In this document: in pieces, positions 52,405-61,956 of the stretch
How the letters are laid out: the number at the start of each line of letters is the position of its first letter
How positions within the stretch are numbered: the stretch's first letter is position 1
Notes under the pieces: generated by a model
What the model was told of the DNA's origin: nothing
The model's database searches: none
Seen by the model: the letters and a program-made list of their open reading frames with translations, nothing else
Program-made: the position numbers and the translations under genes
From: BMS3ABIN04 sp964553325
GTDB lineage: Bacteria; Bacteroidota; Ignavibacteria; Ignavibacteriales; Melioribacteraceae
NCBI GenBank assembly: GCA_964553325.1
Contig: CAZKKI010000080.1
Location: 1-64,000, forward strand
Direction: 5' to 3'
DNA: 64,000 bases

Positions 52405-53311
52405 TTCAGTTAACCGGATAAAATTACTTTCCTTGTTTATAATTTTTTCACTATTAATTTCCTGCAACTCCCGGAACAAAGAAACAATTCCAGCTCAAAA
52501 CGTTGTAGTCGATGCACTCGGTAATAAATTTGAATTCAAACAACCACCGGAAAGAGTAATTACTCTTGCGCCCAACTTGACGGAAATGATTTACGAAGTA
52601 GGTGCGGGACAAAAACTTGTAGGTAACACTTTGTTTTGCAATTATCCGGAAAAGGCAAAGTCGGTTGAAAAAATAGGTGATATGCTTACCGTCGATTATG
52701 AAAAAATAGTTTCGTTGCAACCCGATTTGATTTTCATAACAAAGGAAGGAAACAAAAAAAATATTTATCAAAAACTAATTTCACTTAAGTTTAAAGTTTT
52801 TGTGTCGGATCCTAAAAGTTTCGAGGATATCAAACGCACATTTTTGAAAATCGGAAAGATTTTCGGAAAAGAAAAGTCGGCACGGGAAAAAATAAAGAGT
52901 TGGGATTCCACCGTCGATTCCGTAAAAAACGAAGCTAAAAAATTGCCTACCAAATCGGTGATGTTTTTGGTTTCCGTCAAACCGATTATGCTTGCCGGTA
53001 AAAACACATTCATTAACGAAATTTTACAAATTTGCGGATTTCAAAATATAGCGGACAGTTCGCAGCTGCGTTATCCCGTTTTCAGCAGGGAAGAAATCGT
53101 TAAAAAAAATCCCGATTACATAATTATGTTCGAATCGAAAAACTTACGTGCCGAAGCAGTGAAAAATGCTTATCCGGAATGGAAAGAATTGAAGGCAGTG
53201 AAAAACAACAATATTATTTTTGTAGACGCCGATTTATTTGCCAGACCCGGTCCGAGATTTTTTAAAGCGGTAAAGTTTTTGTTCGGAAAACGGACAGCAA
53301 AATACAAATAA
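52385..53311 (+). CDS. BtuF-like helical-backbone metal/cobalamin-binding lipoprotein
   Basis: 308 residues from a TTG at 52385; this start overlaps the DUF456 gene, and a later TTG nearer the hydrophobic core is also possible. The lipoprotein signal ends LLISC. The binding-protein fold (Peripla_BP_2) shows RVITLAPNLTEMIYEVGAG, VGDMLTVDYEKI-like residues and LQPDLIFIT in the first lobe, then a backbone helix and a second lobe ending NNIIFVDADLFARPGPRF. These are BtuF/FhuD-type features. The substrate could be B12, haem or a siderophore. No riboswitch or ABC permease is adjacent, so the specificity is open. Confidence 0.85.
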   Translation: MATVCSDSVNRIKLLSLFIIFSLLISCNSRNKETIPAQNVVVDALGNKFEFKQPPERVITLAPNLTEMIYEVGAGQKLVGNTLFCNYPEKAKSVEKIGDMLTVDYEKIVSLQPDLIFITKEGNKKNIYQKLISLKFKVFVSDPKSFEDIKRTFLKIGKIFGKEKSAREKIKSWDSTVDSVKNEAKKLPTKSVMFLVSVKPIMLAGKNTFINEILQICGFQNIADSSQLRYPVFSREEIVKKNPDYIIMFESKNLRAEAVKNAYPEWKELKAVKNNNIIFVDADLFARPGPRFFKAVKFLFGKRTAKYK

Positions 53312-53369
53312 TGATTTGCTTCCGGCAATGAAATTTCTTGCTATAAAACCAACGAACTCAGCAATTTAT

Positions 53370-54497
53370 TTAATCCAATTTCTTCCTGAACTTCAACGAA
53401 CTGAATATAATTATTGAAATCCCGATAATCGCCAGCACCAAGGTTTCTTGCCACAAGTCGGTAAACCCGATGCCCTTTAAAATTACTCCGCGGATAATTA
53501 CCATAAAATACCGCAACGGAATCAAGTAAGTTACATACTGAATGAGAACAGGCATGTTTTCAATCGGGAATGCAAAACCGGAAAGATAAATCATCGGCAT
53601 CATAACTACAAAAATTGCCAGCATCATTGCCTGCTGTTGCGTTTTTGAAATCGTCGAAACGAACATTCCCAACCCCAATGTGGAAAGGATATAGAGAAAT
53701 GTTGTAAAGAACAAAAACGGTACGCTACCTCGAACTTCGATTCCGAAAATAATTGCCATGGCGGTTAATACGAAAATTTCCGCAAGAAAGCCCAATAGTG
53801 CAAAGGGAATAAGTTTTCCCAAAATCAATTGCCCCGATTTTATCGGCGTAACAATCAATTGCTCCAGCGTACCGATTTCCTTTTCCTTTACAATAGCCAA
53901 GGAAGTTAAAATTAACGTAATATTCATTAACAGAAGAGCAACTATTCCGGGTACCATAAAATTTCTGGTGGTCATTGCCGGATTATACCAAACACGTACT
54001 TCGGGAGAAACGGAAGCGGGAACGGTTTTTAATCCGGTTCGGTTAATAAAATCTACTAAAATGTTATTGGCAAAATCGGCCGTTATCAATTGAACGTAAC
54101 CGGCGGCAATAGAAGCGGAGTTTCCGTCGGAACCGTCGAAGACAGCTTGTACGTGAGCGGTTAAATTTCTGTTTATGTTTTTCTCGAAATCTTTTGCAAT
54201 AACCAAGCCGAAAAGTATTTTACCTTCGTCTATCAATTTTTGTAAATCCTTGTAATTCGTAACATAGTAATCTATTTCAAAATAATCGGTACCGGTAAAG
54301 CTTCGCACATAATTTCTGCTTGTTTCCGTTCTATCCAAATCGAATACAGCGGTATGAACGGTTTTAACGTCGAAGTTGGCGGCGTAACCCAGAAAAATCA
54401 ATTGAATAACGGGAGAAATAAAAATCAACGCAACCATTTTCGGGTCGCGCCAAAATTGTAAAAATTCTTTTTTAATTATATGCAATACTGTTTTCAT
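53370..54497 (-). CDS. ABC-2 type transporter permease (YbhR/YhhJ-like)
   Basis: 375 residues. The N-terminal transmembrane helix (about 22-42) is followed by a large periplasmic loop (about 45-165). Five more helices form the ABC-2 membrane domain (about 175-370), with the family segment FMVPGIVALLLMNITLILTS, a cytoplasmic EKEIGTLEQLIVTPI and FAFPIENMPVLIQYVTYLIP. It pairs with the other permease gene, which overlaps it by 4 nt. Together with the two ATPase genes it forms an exporter. It is the last gene of the seven-gene operon that begins with TetR. Confidence 0.92.
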   Translation of the reverse strand: MKTVLHIIKKEFLQFWRDPKMVALIFISPVIQLIFLGYAANFDVKTVHTAVFDLDRTETSRNYVRSFTGTDYFEIDYYVTNYKDLQKLIDEGKILFGLVIAKDFEKNINRNLTAHVQAVFDGSDGNSASIAAGYVQLITADFANNILVDFINRTGLKTVPASVSPEVRVWYNPAMTTRNFMVPGIVALLLMNITLILTSLAIVKEKEIGTLEQLIVTPIKSGQLILGKLIPFALLGFLAEIFVLTAMAIIFGIEVRGSVPFLFFTTFLYILSTLGLGMFVSTISKTQQQAMMLAIFVVMMPMIYLSGFAFPIENMPVLIQYVTYLIPLRYFMVIIRGVILKGIGFTDLWQETLVLAIIGISIIIFSSLKFRKKLD

Positions 54498-55630
54498 TTA
54501 GCCAACGCCTTCTTTTTACTGGCAATTGTAGCCATCACCAAAAACAAAACTGCGAATAAGATCAAATAAATAAGTTGAGTCCAAAAAGCCTCCAATCCTA
54601 CTCCGCGTAAAATTATTGCCCGCAAAATTATTATGAAAAATTTCGCAGGCGAAATGTTGGTAACCAACTGAATTACGTAGGGCATGCTTTCTATCGGGAA
54701 AATAAAACCCGAAAGAATAATCGACGGCAGCATGGAAAGAAAAGTAGCGATAGAAAAAGCGATTTGTTGCGTATCGGAAATTACCGAGACAAAAATTCCC
54801 ATACTTGTTGCCGAAATAACAAAAATCATTGTGCTTATAAAAAGTATAAAATAATTACCTTTCACAACTACATCGAACAGAAGATAACCGGCAACCAAAA
54901 TGAAAACGGCATCGAGCAAGGAAATTAGAACGTAAGGTAAAGTTTTACCGAATAAAATTTCCAAAGTTGAAAGTGAAGAAATTTCCAATTGTTCTATTGT
55001 TCCCTTTTCTTTTTCACGGACCAACGAAAGCGATACCGTTATTACAGCCGTAACGATTAAAATCATCGCTATTAAACCCGGAATCAAAAACTTGGTTGAA
55101 TTCAATTCCGGATTGAACATGAACAAAGGTTCCAAATTAACCGGAACGAATGCTTGTTTGCCCAGACTCGCCAATCTGCTTTGTTGATATTTCGTGCCGA
55201 AATTAAATGTTGCGCTTTTCACATAGTTGTAAATTATTGTTGCGGTATTTCCGTTAACACCGTCAATTAAATATTGGATTTTTATTTCCTCGTTCCCTCT
55301 TCCCAATTTTTCGGAAAAGTCATTGGGAATTACCAACACAACTTGAGCTTTTTGTTCATCCAAAGTTTCTTTTATCTCGCTATCGGCAGAAATGTATTTT
55401 ACGGCTTGGAAATAATTCGAGCTGGTTAGGTAGTTAATTAATTCACGACTTTCAGGAGATTTGTCCGAATCGTATATTGCAAGTTGAATGTTTTTCACGT
55501 CGAAATTCACCGCATAACCGAAAACACCGAGAAGGAACACGGGAAAAAACAGAATTACGAAAAGCATCCGTTTATCGCGGAAAAGCTGTTTGATTTCTTT
55601 CTTAGTTACTGCTTTTATTCTGCTAAGCAT
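54494..55630 (-). CDS. ABC-2 type transporter permease (YbhS-like)
   Basis: 378 residues from the ATG at 55630; the frame is open 17 codons further, but those codons lie inside the upstream ATPase gene, whose end overlaps this start by 8 nt. The topology matches its partner: an N-terminal helix (about 23-43), a periplasmic loop and five C-terminal helices. The motifs are FLIPGLIAMILIVTAVITVS, EKEKGTIEQLEISSLS and GFIFPIESMPYVIQLVTNIS. The two permeases resemble each other and probably make a heterodimer. Confidence 0.92.
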   Translation of the reverse strand: MLSRIKAVTKKEIKQLFRDKRMLFVILFFPVFLLGVFGYAVNFDVKNIQLAIYDSDKSPESRELINYLTSSNYFQAVKYISADSEIKETLDEQKAQVVLVIPNDFSEKLGRGNEEIKIQYLIDGVNGNTATIIYNYVKSATFNFGTKYQQSRLASLGKQAFVPVNLEPLFMFNPELNSTKFLIPGLIAMILIVTAVITVSLSLVREKEKGTIEQLEISSLSTLEILFGKTLPYVLISLLDAVFILVAGYLLFDVVVKGNYFILFISTMIFVISATSMGIFVSVISDTQQIAFSIATFLSMLPSIILSGFIFPIESMPYVIQLVTNISPAKFFIIILRAIILRGVGLEAFWTQLIYLILFAVLFLVMATIASKKKALAK

Positions 55631-56555
55631 TGTTTTCCCGTTCCAGCAAATGAATAAAAACGTCTTCCAAAGTCGGAACAATTCTATCGATTCGCTTTAT
55701 ATTTTCGATCCCGTTGAATTTCAGGTAATCGCTAATCTGATTTTTATCGTTAAATTTATCGTTCACAACAATGTGAATATTATTTCCGAAAATTGAAGTT
55801 TCATTTACAAAATCGGCTTTGGAAAGCAAATCCATTGCCAAAACGCTTTTTTCACATTCCACTTCGAAAATTTTACCGCTAAGATATTTCGTTTTCAATT
55901 CTTTTGAGCTTCCTTCCGCAATAAGTTCACCGGCATTAATCAAAATGATGTTGTTGCAATACTCAGCTTCTTCAAGATAATGTGTTGTAACGAACACCGT
56001 AATTCCCTCGGCCGAAAGGTCGCTAATCAAATCCCAAAAATTCCTCCGCGAAATCGGATCGACACCGCTTGTCGGTTCATCGAGAAAAACAATTTCGGGT
56101 CTGTGAATCACGGCGGTTCCTAAAGCCAATCGCTGTTTAATTCCGCCCGGCAGAGAAGCCGTTATCAAATTTTCCTTACCTTTCAAGTTTGCAATATCGA
56201 GCGCCCATTTTTTTCTTTCTTCCAGTTCATCGTTTTCCATTCCGTAAATCCCGCCGAAAAAATTTATATTTTCTTCAACGGTTAAGTCGTTGTAAAGGGA
56301 AAATTTTTGCGACATATAACCGATTTTCCGTTTAACCATTTCGGGTTGATTTACCACACTGAATCCGCCGACCAACGCATCGCCCGATGTCGGTTCGAGC
56401 ACACCGATTAACATCCGTATCGTTGTGGTTTTACCGGCACCGTTCGCTCCGAGAAATCCGAATATTTCACCTTTTTTCACATTAAACGAAATATTGTTCA
56501 CCGAAACAAAATCGCCGAATTTTTTAGTTAAATTTTTAACTTCAATACTATTCAT
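55623..56555 (-). CDS. ABC transporter ATPase (second nucleotide-binding subunit)
   Basis: 310 residues. Walker A is FLGANGAGKTTTIRML, the Q-loop is YMSQKFSLYNDLTVEENINF, the signature is LPGGIKQRLAL and Walker B is PEIVFLDEPTSGVDP, with an H-loop in FVTTHYLEEAEYC. The signature begins LPGG rather than LSGG. The C-terminal 80 residues form a regulatory domain. The gene lies between tolC and the permeases. With the homologous ATPase at 57902..58804 it corresponds to the two halves of YbhF. Confidence 0.93.
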   Translation of the reverse strand: MNSIEVKNLTKKFGDFVSVNNISFNVKKGEIFGFLGANGAGKTTTIRMLIGVLEPTSGDALVGGFSVVNQPEMVKRKIGYMSQKFSLYNDLTVEENINFFGGIYGMENDELEERKKWALDIANLKGKENLITASLPGGIKQRLALGTAVIHRPEIVFLDEPTSGVDPISRRNFWDLISDLSAEGITVFVTTHYLEEAEYCNNIILINAGELIAEGSSKELKTKYLSGKIFEVECEKSVLAMDLLSKADFVNETSIFGNNIHIVVNDKFNDKNQISDYLKFNGIENIKRIDRIVPTLEDVFIHLLERENNA

Positions 56556-57881
56556 CTATTTCTCCGGCAAATAGATCTTTCTGCCCAACGATTTATAAAA
56601 TTCCGTTTTTGCCAATTCGAAATCGACCAAAGCAATCTGCATTTTTATTTGAGCATCGAGAAGGGAAGATTGGGCATCAACCAAATCCGAAATCGGAATT
56701 ATTTGCTCGTTATATTTTGCCGCCGCCACTCTGTAATTTTCTTTTGCCGATTCAAGTGCGATTTTGCTGGCCGGAATTTTCTCTTTAACGTAAGTCAAAT
56801 TCAAGAAATTTTTATACACTTCCATTTCAATAGCTTCGCGTAATAATTTTTCCGTGTTTTCCGCTTGAATTAATTTCTGTTCGGCTTGTGTAACCTTTGC
56901 GGAAGTTTCACCCCAATCCCACAATTTCCACGATAAAGCTACGCCGACATCCCAAGTATCGTAGAATTTATCTTCCAATGGCAGTAATCTTTGGTTCGGC
57001 CGACTGTATTGAAAATCGCCGAATAAAAACAAAGAAGGCAACCACCCCGATTTAGACGCCGAAATGTTTTTTCCTGCGGCTTCCAATTTATATTTAACGG
57101 ACTTCAACTCAAATCTGTTATTAACCGCTTCGTTCAAACTTTTTTGGAAACTGATATTCTCAAAATCCGTTTCGATAGAATCCACAATAATTTGTGTTTC
57201 TTCGCTTAAATCAATTCCTATCGCTTTGTTAAATGCAATCCGTGCCAAATTAACTTTGTTTTCCGTATCGAGCTTTTTTAGTTTTATTTCGGAAAGTAAA
57301 ACTTCCATTTTCAAAACATCGCTTTCCGTTGCAACTCCGTTTTTGTAAAAATTTCTTACTTTTTCCAATTGAGTTTTTACTTTTACTAAATTCTGATTTA
57401 CTACTTCCAAAACTTTTCGGGCTTTATAAAAATTCCAAAACGCTTTTCTTATGCCGAATGCCGTTTCATTTTTGGTTTTTTCAAAATCCGCTTTCACGGA
57501 TTCGTAATTTAATTTTGCCGCCGAATTAAGCGACGAGAGTTTAAATCCGGTAAATATCGGTTGTTTTAACGATAAAATTACGGCGTAGTTGTTTAAAATC
57601 GGGTCTTGAATTTTAAATTTCGTATTTCCGAACGGAATTTGCACTTCGAACGGCGGAACATCGCTTAGTCTCGTATAAGACGAAGAAAGCGAGATTTGCG
57701 GTAAAAAATTCGAAAATACTTCACTTGCTTTTGCTTCCGCTTCTATAACTTTCGATTCGGCAATTTTAAGTTCTTTGCTGTTTTTAAGTCCCGTTTCCAA
57801 ACTTTGTTCAAGCGTAAAAACCCTGTTTTGGGCGTTTGTTGCAATAGTTGCAACAAAAATCAAAAAAATAATTTTTTTCAT
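56556..57881 (-). CDS. TolC-family outer-membrane efflux protein
   Basis: About 441 residues from the ATG at 57881, with GGAAAG in front and a good signal peptide (KKIIFLIFVATIATNAQ); a GTG eight codons upstream is less likely. The two OEP repeats are visible: long helices with ALSKV-type residues SLETGLKNSKELKIAESKVIE and, in the second half, VNNRFELKSVKYKLEA. SYTRLSDVPPFEVQIPFGN marks a first barrel strand. It would form the outer-membrane channel of the exporter. It sits between the two ATPase genes, 0 nt from the one downstream. Confidence 0.92.
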   Translation of the reverse strand: MKKIIFLIFVATIATNAQNRVFTLEQSLETGLKNSKELKIAESKVIEAEAKASEVFSNFLPQISLSSSYTRLSDVPPFEVQIPFGNTKFKIQDPILNNYAVILSLKQPIFTGFKLSSLNSAAKLNYESVKADFEKTKNETAFGIRKAFWNFYKARKVLEVVNQNLVKVKTQLEKVRNFYKNGVATESDVLKMEVLLSEIKLKKLDTENKVNLARIAFNKAIGIDLSEETQIIVDSIETDFENISFQKSLNEAVNNRFELKSVKYKLEAAGKNISASKSGWLPSLFLFGDFQYSRPNQRLLPLEDKFYDTWDVGVALSWKLWDWGETSAKVTQAEQKLIQAENTEKLLREAIEMEVYKNFLNLTYVKEKIPASKIALESAKENYRVAAAKYNEQIIPISDLVDAQSSLLDAQIKMQIALVDFELAKTEFYKSLGRKIYLPEK

Positions 57882-57901
57882 TTTCTTTCCATCATTAAAT
57901 T

Positions 57902-58804
57902 TCACTTTATTAAATGAATAAAAACGTTTTCCAAAGAAGGCGAAACTTTACGATAATCGGTGATTTTGATGTTTTGCGATTCCAAAATCGATTTTATCGA
58001 ATGAAAATCTTGTTCGAAATCGTCTAAAACAACGTTAATTCTGTCGCCGAAAATTTGCACATCGTATTCAGAAGAATTTTTAATTAAGTTATAAGCTATG
58101 CGAATAGGTTGACAGACAATTTCCGCAACGTCTTTTCCGATGGAGTTTTTAACATTTTGAGGAGTATCGGCGGCTATAATTTTCCCTTTGTTCATTAATG
58201 CGACCCTGTGGCATCTTTCGGCTTCGTCGAGATACGGTGTGGTCATAAAAATCGTAATTCCTTCTTTCAATAAATTCGAAAGGATTTTCCAGAAATCCCT
58301 TCTCGAAACGGGATCGACCCCGGTTGTCGGCTCGTCGAGAAAAATTATTTCTGGGCGGTGAATCAATGCGCATGCAAGTGCAAGTTTTTGTTTCATTCCG
58401 CCCGAAAGTTTATCCGCCAGCCGGTTTCTGAAAGGTTTAAGTCGCGTAAATTCCAAAAGTTCATCGCGGCGGTTTTCGAAATTTTTTACATTATGAATTT
58501 CCGCAATAAATTCTATGTTTTCATCGACCGTCAAATCTCCGTAAAGACTGAATTTTTGTGAAAGGTAGCCGATTTTTTTCTGGATTTCTGAAACATTTTT
58601 TGTTAATTCCCGATTTAAAAGACGAATTTCGCCTTCATCGGGATTTAAGAGTCCGCACAAAATTTTAATTGTGGTGGTTTTCCCGGCGCCGTCGGGTCCC
58701 ACCAACCCGAACATTTCACCCTTAACAACATTTAAAGAAATCCCGTCGACTGCGGAAATTTCGCCGAAATTTTTCTTCAGATTTTCAATTTCTATTGCAT
58801 TCAT
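57902..58804 (-). CDS. ABC transporter ATPase (first nucleotide-binding subunit)
   Basis: 300 residues. Walker A is VGPDGAGKTTTIKIL, the Q-loop is YLSQKFSLYGDLTVDENIEF, the signature is LSGGMKQKLALACA and Walker B is PEIIFLDEPTTGVDP. A His in the H-loop position is not obvious: the segment reads FMTTPYLDEAERC, with Pro where the partner ATPase has HY. This suggests that this subunit may be the less active half of an asymmetric pair. It overlaps the HlyD gene by 4 nt upstream. Confidence 0.92.
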   Translation of the reverse strand: MNAIEIENLKKNFGEISAVDGISLNVVKGEMFGLVGPDGAGKTTTIKILCGLLNPDEGEIRLLNRELTKNVSEIQKKIGYLSQKFSLYGDLTVDENIEFIAEIHNVKNFENRRDELLEFTRLKPFRNRLADKLSGGMKQKLALACALIHRPEIIFLDEPTTGVDPVSRRDFWKILSNLLKEGITIFMTTPYLDEAERCHRVALMNKGKIIAADTPQNVKNSIGKDVAEIVCQPIRIAYNLIKNSSEYDVQIFGDRINVVLDDFEQDFHSIKSILESQNIKITDYRKVSPSLENVFIHLIK

Positions 58805-59778
58805 TTTTCCGAATTTCCGGATAAATCGATTACCACGTCGGCAGGCATACCGGCTTTAAGTTCAAAATCCGGATTATCTATCGAAATTTTTACGGCAAAA
58901 ACCAATTTTGTTCTTTCGTCCTTTGTTTGAACGCTTTTGGGTGTAAATTCCGCTTCCGGGGAAATATAAATTACTTTTCCCTCGTATGTTTTGTCGGGAT
59001 AAGTATCCGTTTTCACTTTTGCTATTTGTCCGAGTTTAACTTTACCCAATTCGGTTTCGGAAATATAGATGACAAGGTTCACCTTGGTCAAATCGGAAAT
59101 TTTAACCAGCGAGGTAAAAGGTGCAACGTTTTCACCGGGTTCCACGAATTTTTTAACGATAAATCCGTTAACCGGCGCCGTTACGTAACAATCGTTAATT
59201 TGTTTTTTTATTAAATCCGCTTGTGCGCTAGCCTTTTGCAGATTTGCCCGCGCCGCTTTCAGTTCTTCGGGTCGGGCAAAATTCGATATTTTTTTAAAAT
59301 TCTCTTCGGCCGTTTTCAATTGCGATTCGGCAATGCTGAATTTAGCCGAAATTTGGTCGAATTCCCTTTTAGAGACCGCATTAGATTTAAACAAATTTTC
59401 GATACGTTCCTTTTCCTTCGAAATCAATTTGAAATTTGCTTTGGCTTGATTTAATTTTTCTTCGGCTAAAATCAAATCTTCTTTCCTAGCGCCTTTAACC
59501 AGCAAATTATATTTGGCTTCCGCCGCCGCTTTCAAGGCTTCGGCTTGTCTCAATTGAATTTCGAGTAATTCGGAATCGATAATCAAAATCGTATCCGATT
59601 TTTCAACTTTGTCGCCTTCGTCCACTAAAAATTTCAATACCGTTCCGTTTACTTTCGAGCTAACCAAAATATTAGTTGCCTCGATGGTACCGGATTCTTC
59701 GATTTTATTATCGGAATTACCGTTGCAAGCAGATAAAAATCCGAGCAAAACAACAAATAAATAAGCGGTAAATTTCAT
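58801..59778 (-). CDS. HlyD/YbhG-family membrane fusion lipoprotein
   Basis: 325 residues. The signal ends GFLSAC, a lipobox, so it may be lipid-anchored rather than membrane-spanning. The biotinyl-lipoyl-like domain is split (SSKVNGTVLKFLVDEGDKVE at the start, CYVTAPVNGFIVKKFVEPGE later) around a long coiled-coil hairpin (about 75-190). Beta-barrel strands follow (about 220-320). It bridges the inner-membrane ABC permeases and the TolC channel. It is the second gene of the operon, overlapping TetR and the first ATPase by 4 nt each. Confidence 0.92.
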   Translation of the reverse strand: MKFTAYLFVVLLGFLSACNGNSDNKIEESGTIEATNILVSSKVNGTVLKFLVDEGDKVEKSDTILIIDSELLEIQLRQAEALKAAAEAKYNLLVKGARKEDLILAEEKLNQAKANFKLISKEKERIENLFKSNAVSKREFDQISAKFSIAESQLKTAEENFKKISNFARPEELKAARANLQKASAQADLIKKQINDCYVTAPVNGFIVKKFVEPGENVAPFTSLVKISDLTKVNLVIYISETELGKVKLGQIAKVKTDTYPDKTYEGKVIYISPEAEFTPKSVQTKDERTKLVFAVKISIDNPDFELKAGMPADVVIDLSGNSEK

Positions 59779-60428
59779 TTTTTATCCCGTTTTTTAATTT
59801 CTTTATATTGTTTTCTTCCTTTTTTCGTTAGAATTCCGGAAATGAGAATATCGAACGTTATGTTAAATGCTTCGTAGAGAGAATAATTGCTTCGGATAAG
59901 AAAGTCGGGATTAATTACGCCCAGCAATCCGGATGTAATTGTTTGAACTATAATTTCATTCGGTTTATCGACTATTAAATTTTCTTTTTTGCCTTGCGAA
60001 AGAATTCGTGCGAAAGTATTTGTAATATTTTCACTTCTCCTTTTTTCGAATTCGTTCCAAATTTGCGGATAATATGTACTTAAATCGTCCGCCCATTTAA
60101 TACCGATTTTCAAAAACAAATCCGATATAAAATTGCTCAGTTTGCGCAACTTAACAATTGTGTTATCCTTCGAAGAAACAATTTCCTCGAGACTTTGCCG
60201 TACTTCTTTTTCCAATCCGCTTTGAATTGTTCTGACTAACTCTTCCTTCGTTGAAAAATATTTATATACGGTTTTTTTGCTTACTTTCAATTCTTTGGCA
60301 ATTTCGTCCATGGAAGTTTTATGGAAGCCGTTTTTAAGAAAAATTTTCTTCGCGATGAGTTCAATACGTTTTTTCTCGTTGTTCATTTTAGAAACTATTT
60401 CCGTTTTTTTAGTTTCCAATATAATCAT
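59775..60428 (-). CDS. TetR family transcriptional regulator
   Basis: 217 residues; the ATG 14 codons downstream (residue Met15) would also give a complete TetR N-terminus. The helix-turn-helix (about 20-65) reads IAKKIFLKNGFHKTSMDEIA and ELKVSKKTVYKYFSTKEELV, typical of TetR. The C-terminal ligand-binding half is helical and not diagnostic. It is the first gene of the export operon, probably its own repressor as CecR is in the YbhGFSR system of E. coli. I could not identify a convincing palindromic operator in the short upstream gap. Confidence 0.9.
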   Translation of the reverse strand: MIILETKKTEIVSKMNNEKKRIELIAKKIFLKNGFHKTSMDEIAKELKVSKKTVYKYFSTKEELVRTIQSGLEKEVRQSLEEIVSSKDNTIVKLRKLSNFISDLFLKIGIKWADDLSTYYPQIWNEFEKRRSENITNTFARILSQGKKENLIVDKPNEIIVQTITSGLLGVINPDFLIRSNYSLYEAFNITFDILISGILTKKGRKQYKEIKKRDKK

Positions 60429-60563
60429 TTTATTAAAATCATCAAAATTAAAATGTGATAAAGATTGTTATGTAGATAATTTTAATGATGCGGAATTGTG
60501 TTTGCCATTTTACAAATAAGCGAGAGTAAAATATATAAATCCACAAAAAATTTGTTAATTAGC

Positions 60564-61829
60564 TTAATCCACGTCGCTTAGCGAACTGTAATCCGGATCG
60601 AACAGACGTTTATAAACCCTCATTGCGAACGAGTCGGTCATACCGGCAATATAATCGCAAATCAACCGCGCTTTTTGTGTATCGGATTTTTCCGCAACTA
60701 TTAAATTGTGGGTAAAATTCGGCAAAAGTTTTATTTCTTTTCTGTTTATGATGTAGTTTCCCGTAAAAACTTCGAACATACGCGTAATCATTTCATCCGC
60801 TTTAAATTCCACTTGATGTAACGGCGGAGAGGTGAAAACCAAATCGACCGCAATTTTTTTATACAGCTCAGCTTGTTTTTTAATTTTCCCGTCGATTTTC
60901 AAAACGTATTTATACCGGTTTGTAACATCATCCATAAAAGTTTCACGTTCTTCGATCGAGCAAGCAAGAATAAAATCCCCGATAATCGAGCCGAGTTTCG
61001 GTTTATAATTTCCTTTTATAATCAATTCCTTAAGTTGATTAACAAAACCGGCTTCCTCGTCATCCAGCAAATTTTTATTTTGTTCGATCCAACGGTTAAT
61101 TCCGTTATACGTTATAAATCCGCCCGAAATACTATCCACGATATCGTTTATGGCATAAGCGGTATCGTCCGCCCAATCCATAATCTGGCATTCGATACTT
61201 CTGAAATTATTCAAATCGATATTTTTTTGTCCTTTCTGTTTTCCATCGAACACAAAATCGATAAATTCACTTTGATAATCGAATATAAAATGATTTCCGG
61301 GTTTGCCGAGTTCGGAATAAGTATATTTGTATTTCAAAATCGAATCCAGGAAAGCTCTTGTCGGATTCATCCCCCGCCGGTCGTTTTCGCTACGGTACAA
61401 AATTTCCGTTAACAACCGTAATGTTTGTGCATTTCCTTCAAAACCACCGTATTCGTTCATTAAAGCGTTGAGTGTGCGTTCGCCGGCGTGACCGAAAGGC
61501 GGATGACCGAGATCGTGCGCTAAACAAGAAGATTCAACTAAATCCGGATCGATAAAATATTTATCATTAAACGGCGAATCTTTTTTGTGCATCAAATAAT
61601 TACAAATTGATCTACCGATTTGAGCAACTTCGATAGAGTGCGTTAAACGCGTTCTGTAATAATCGCTTTCGCCGGGCAAGAAAACTTGAGTTTTTCCTTG
61701 TAATCTTCTGAATTCGGACGAATGTATTATTCTGTCTCTGTCGATTTGAAAAACCGTACGATAATCGTTTGTTCTGCTGCTCGGTTTTAATCTGGTAAAA
61801 TCGAACTCGCCGTAAAATTCGTTTTTCAT
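60564..61829 (-). CDS. dgt: dGTPase-like HD-domain triphosphohydrolase
   Basis: 421 residues. The N-terminus has FRRLQGKTQVFLPGESDYYR, typical of the dGTPase family. HD metal ligands are in RLTHSIEVAQIGRSI and SCLAHDLGHPPFGHAGE, followed by MDWADDTAYAINDIVDSISG with the later Asp ligand. It would hydrolyse dNTPs to the deoxynucleoside and triphosphate. The length is that of the shorter dGTPase-like subgroup. The gene is alone on the minus strand, divergent from the AhpD-like gene. Confidence 0.92.
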   Translation of the reverse strand: MKNEFYGEFDFTRLKPSSRTNDYRTVFQIDRDRIIHSSEFRRLQGKTQVFLPGESDYYRTRLTHSIEVAQIGRSICNYLMHKKDSPFNDKYFIDPDLVESSCLAHDLGHPPFGHAGERTLNALMNEYGGFEGNAQTLRLLTEILYRSENDRRGMNPTRAFLDSILKYKYTYSELGKPGNHFIFDYQSEFIDFVFDGKQKGQKNIDLNNFRSIECQIMDWADDTAYAINDIVDSISGGFITYNGINRWIEQNKNLLDDEEAGFVNQLKELIIKGNYKPKLGSIIGDFILACSIEERETFMDDVTNRYKYVLKIDGKIKKQAELYKKIAVDLVFTSPPLHQVEFKADEMITRMFEVFTGNYIINRKEIKLLPNFTHNLIVAEKSDTQKARLICDYIAGMTDSFAMRVYKRLFDPDYSSLSDVD

Positions 61830-61888
61830 TTTTAATCCTATTTTGTCGGGATAAATTTAATAAATCCCAATAACTTTTATTTTGAGTA

Positions 61889-61917
61889 TTGACAACAACT
61901 CAGTTTTAATTTATCTT
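61889..61917 (+). promoter_or_regulatory. sigma-70-type promoter candidate for the AhpD-like gene
   Basis: TTGACA (61889-61894), a 17-nt spacer and TATCTT (61912-61917) lie about 40 nt upstream of the ATG at 61957. AAAGGAG follows as ribosome-binding site. Confidence 0.45.
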
Positions 61918-61956
61918 TTAATTTTACAATAAACAAATAGTTCAAAGGAGAAGAAT

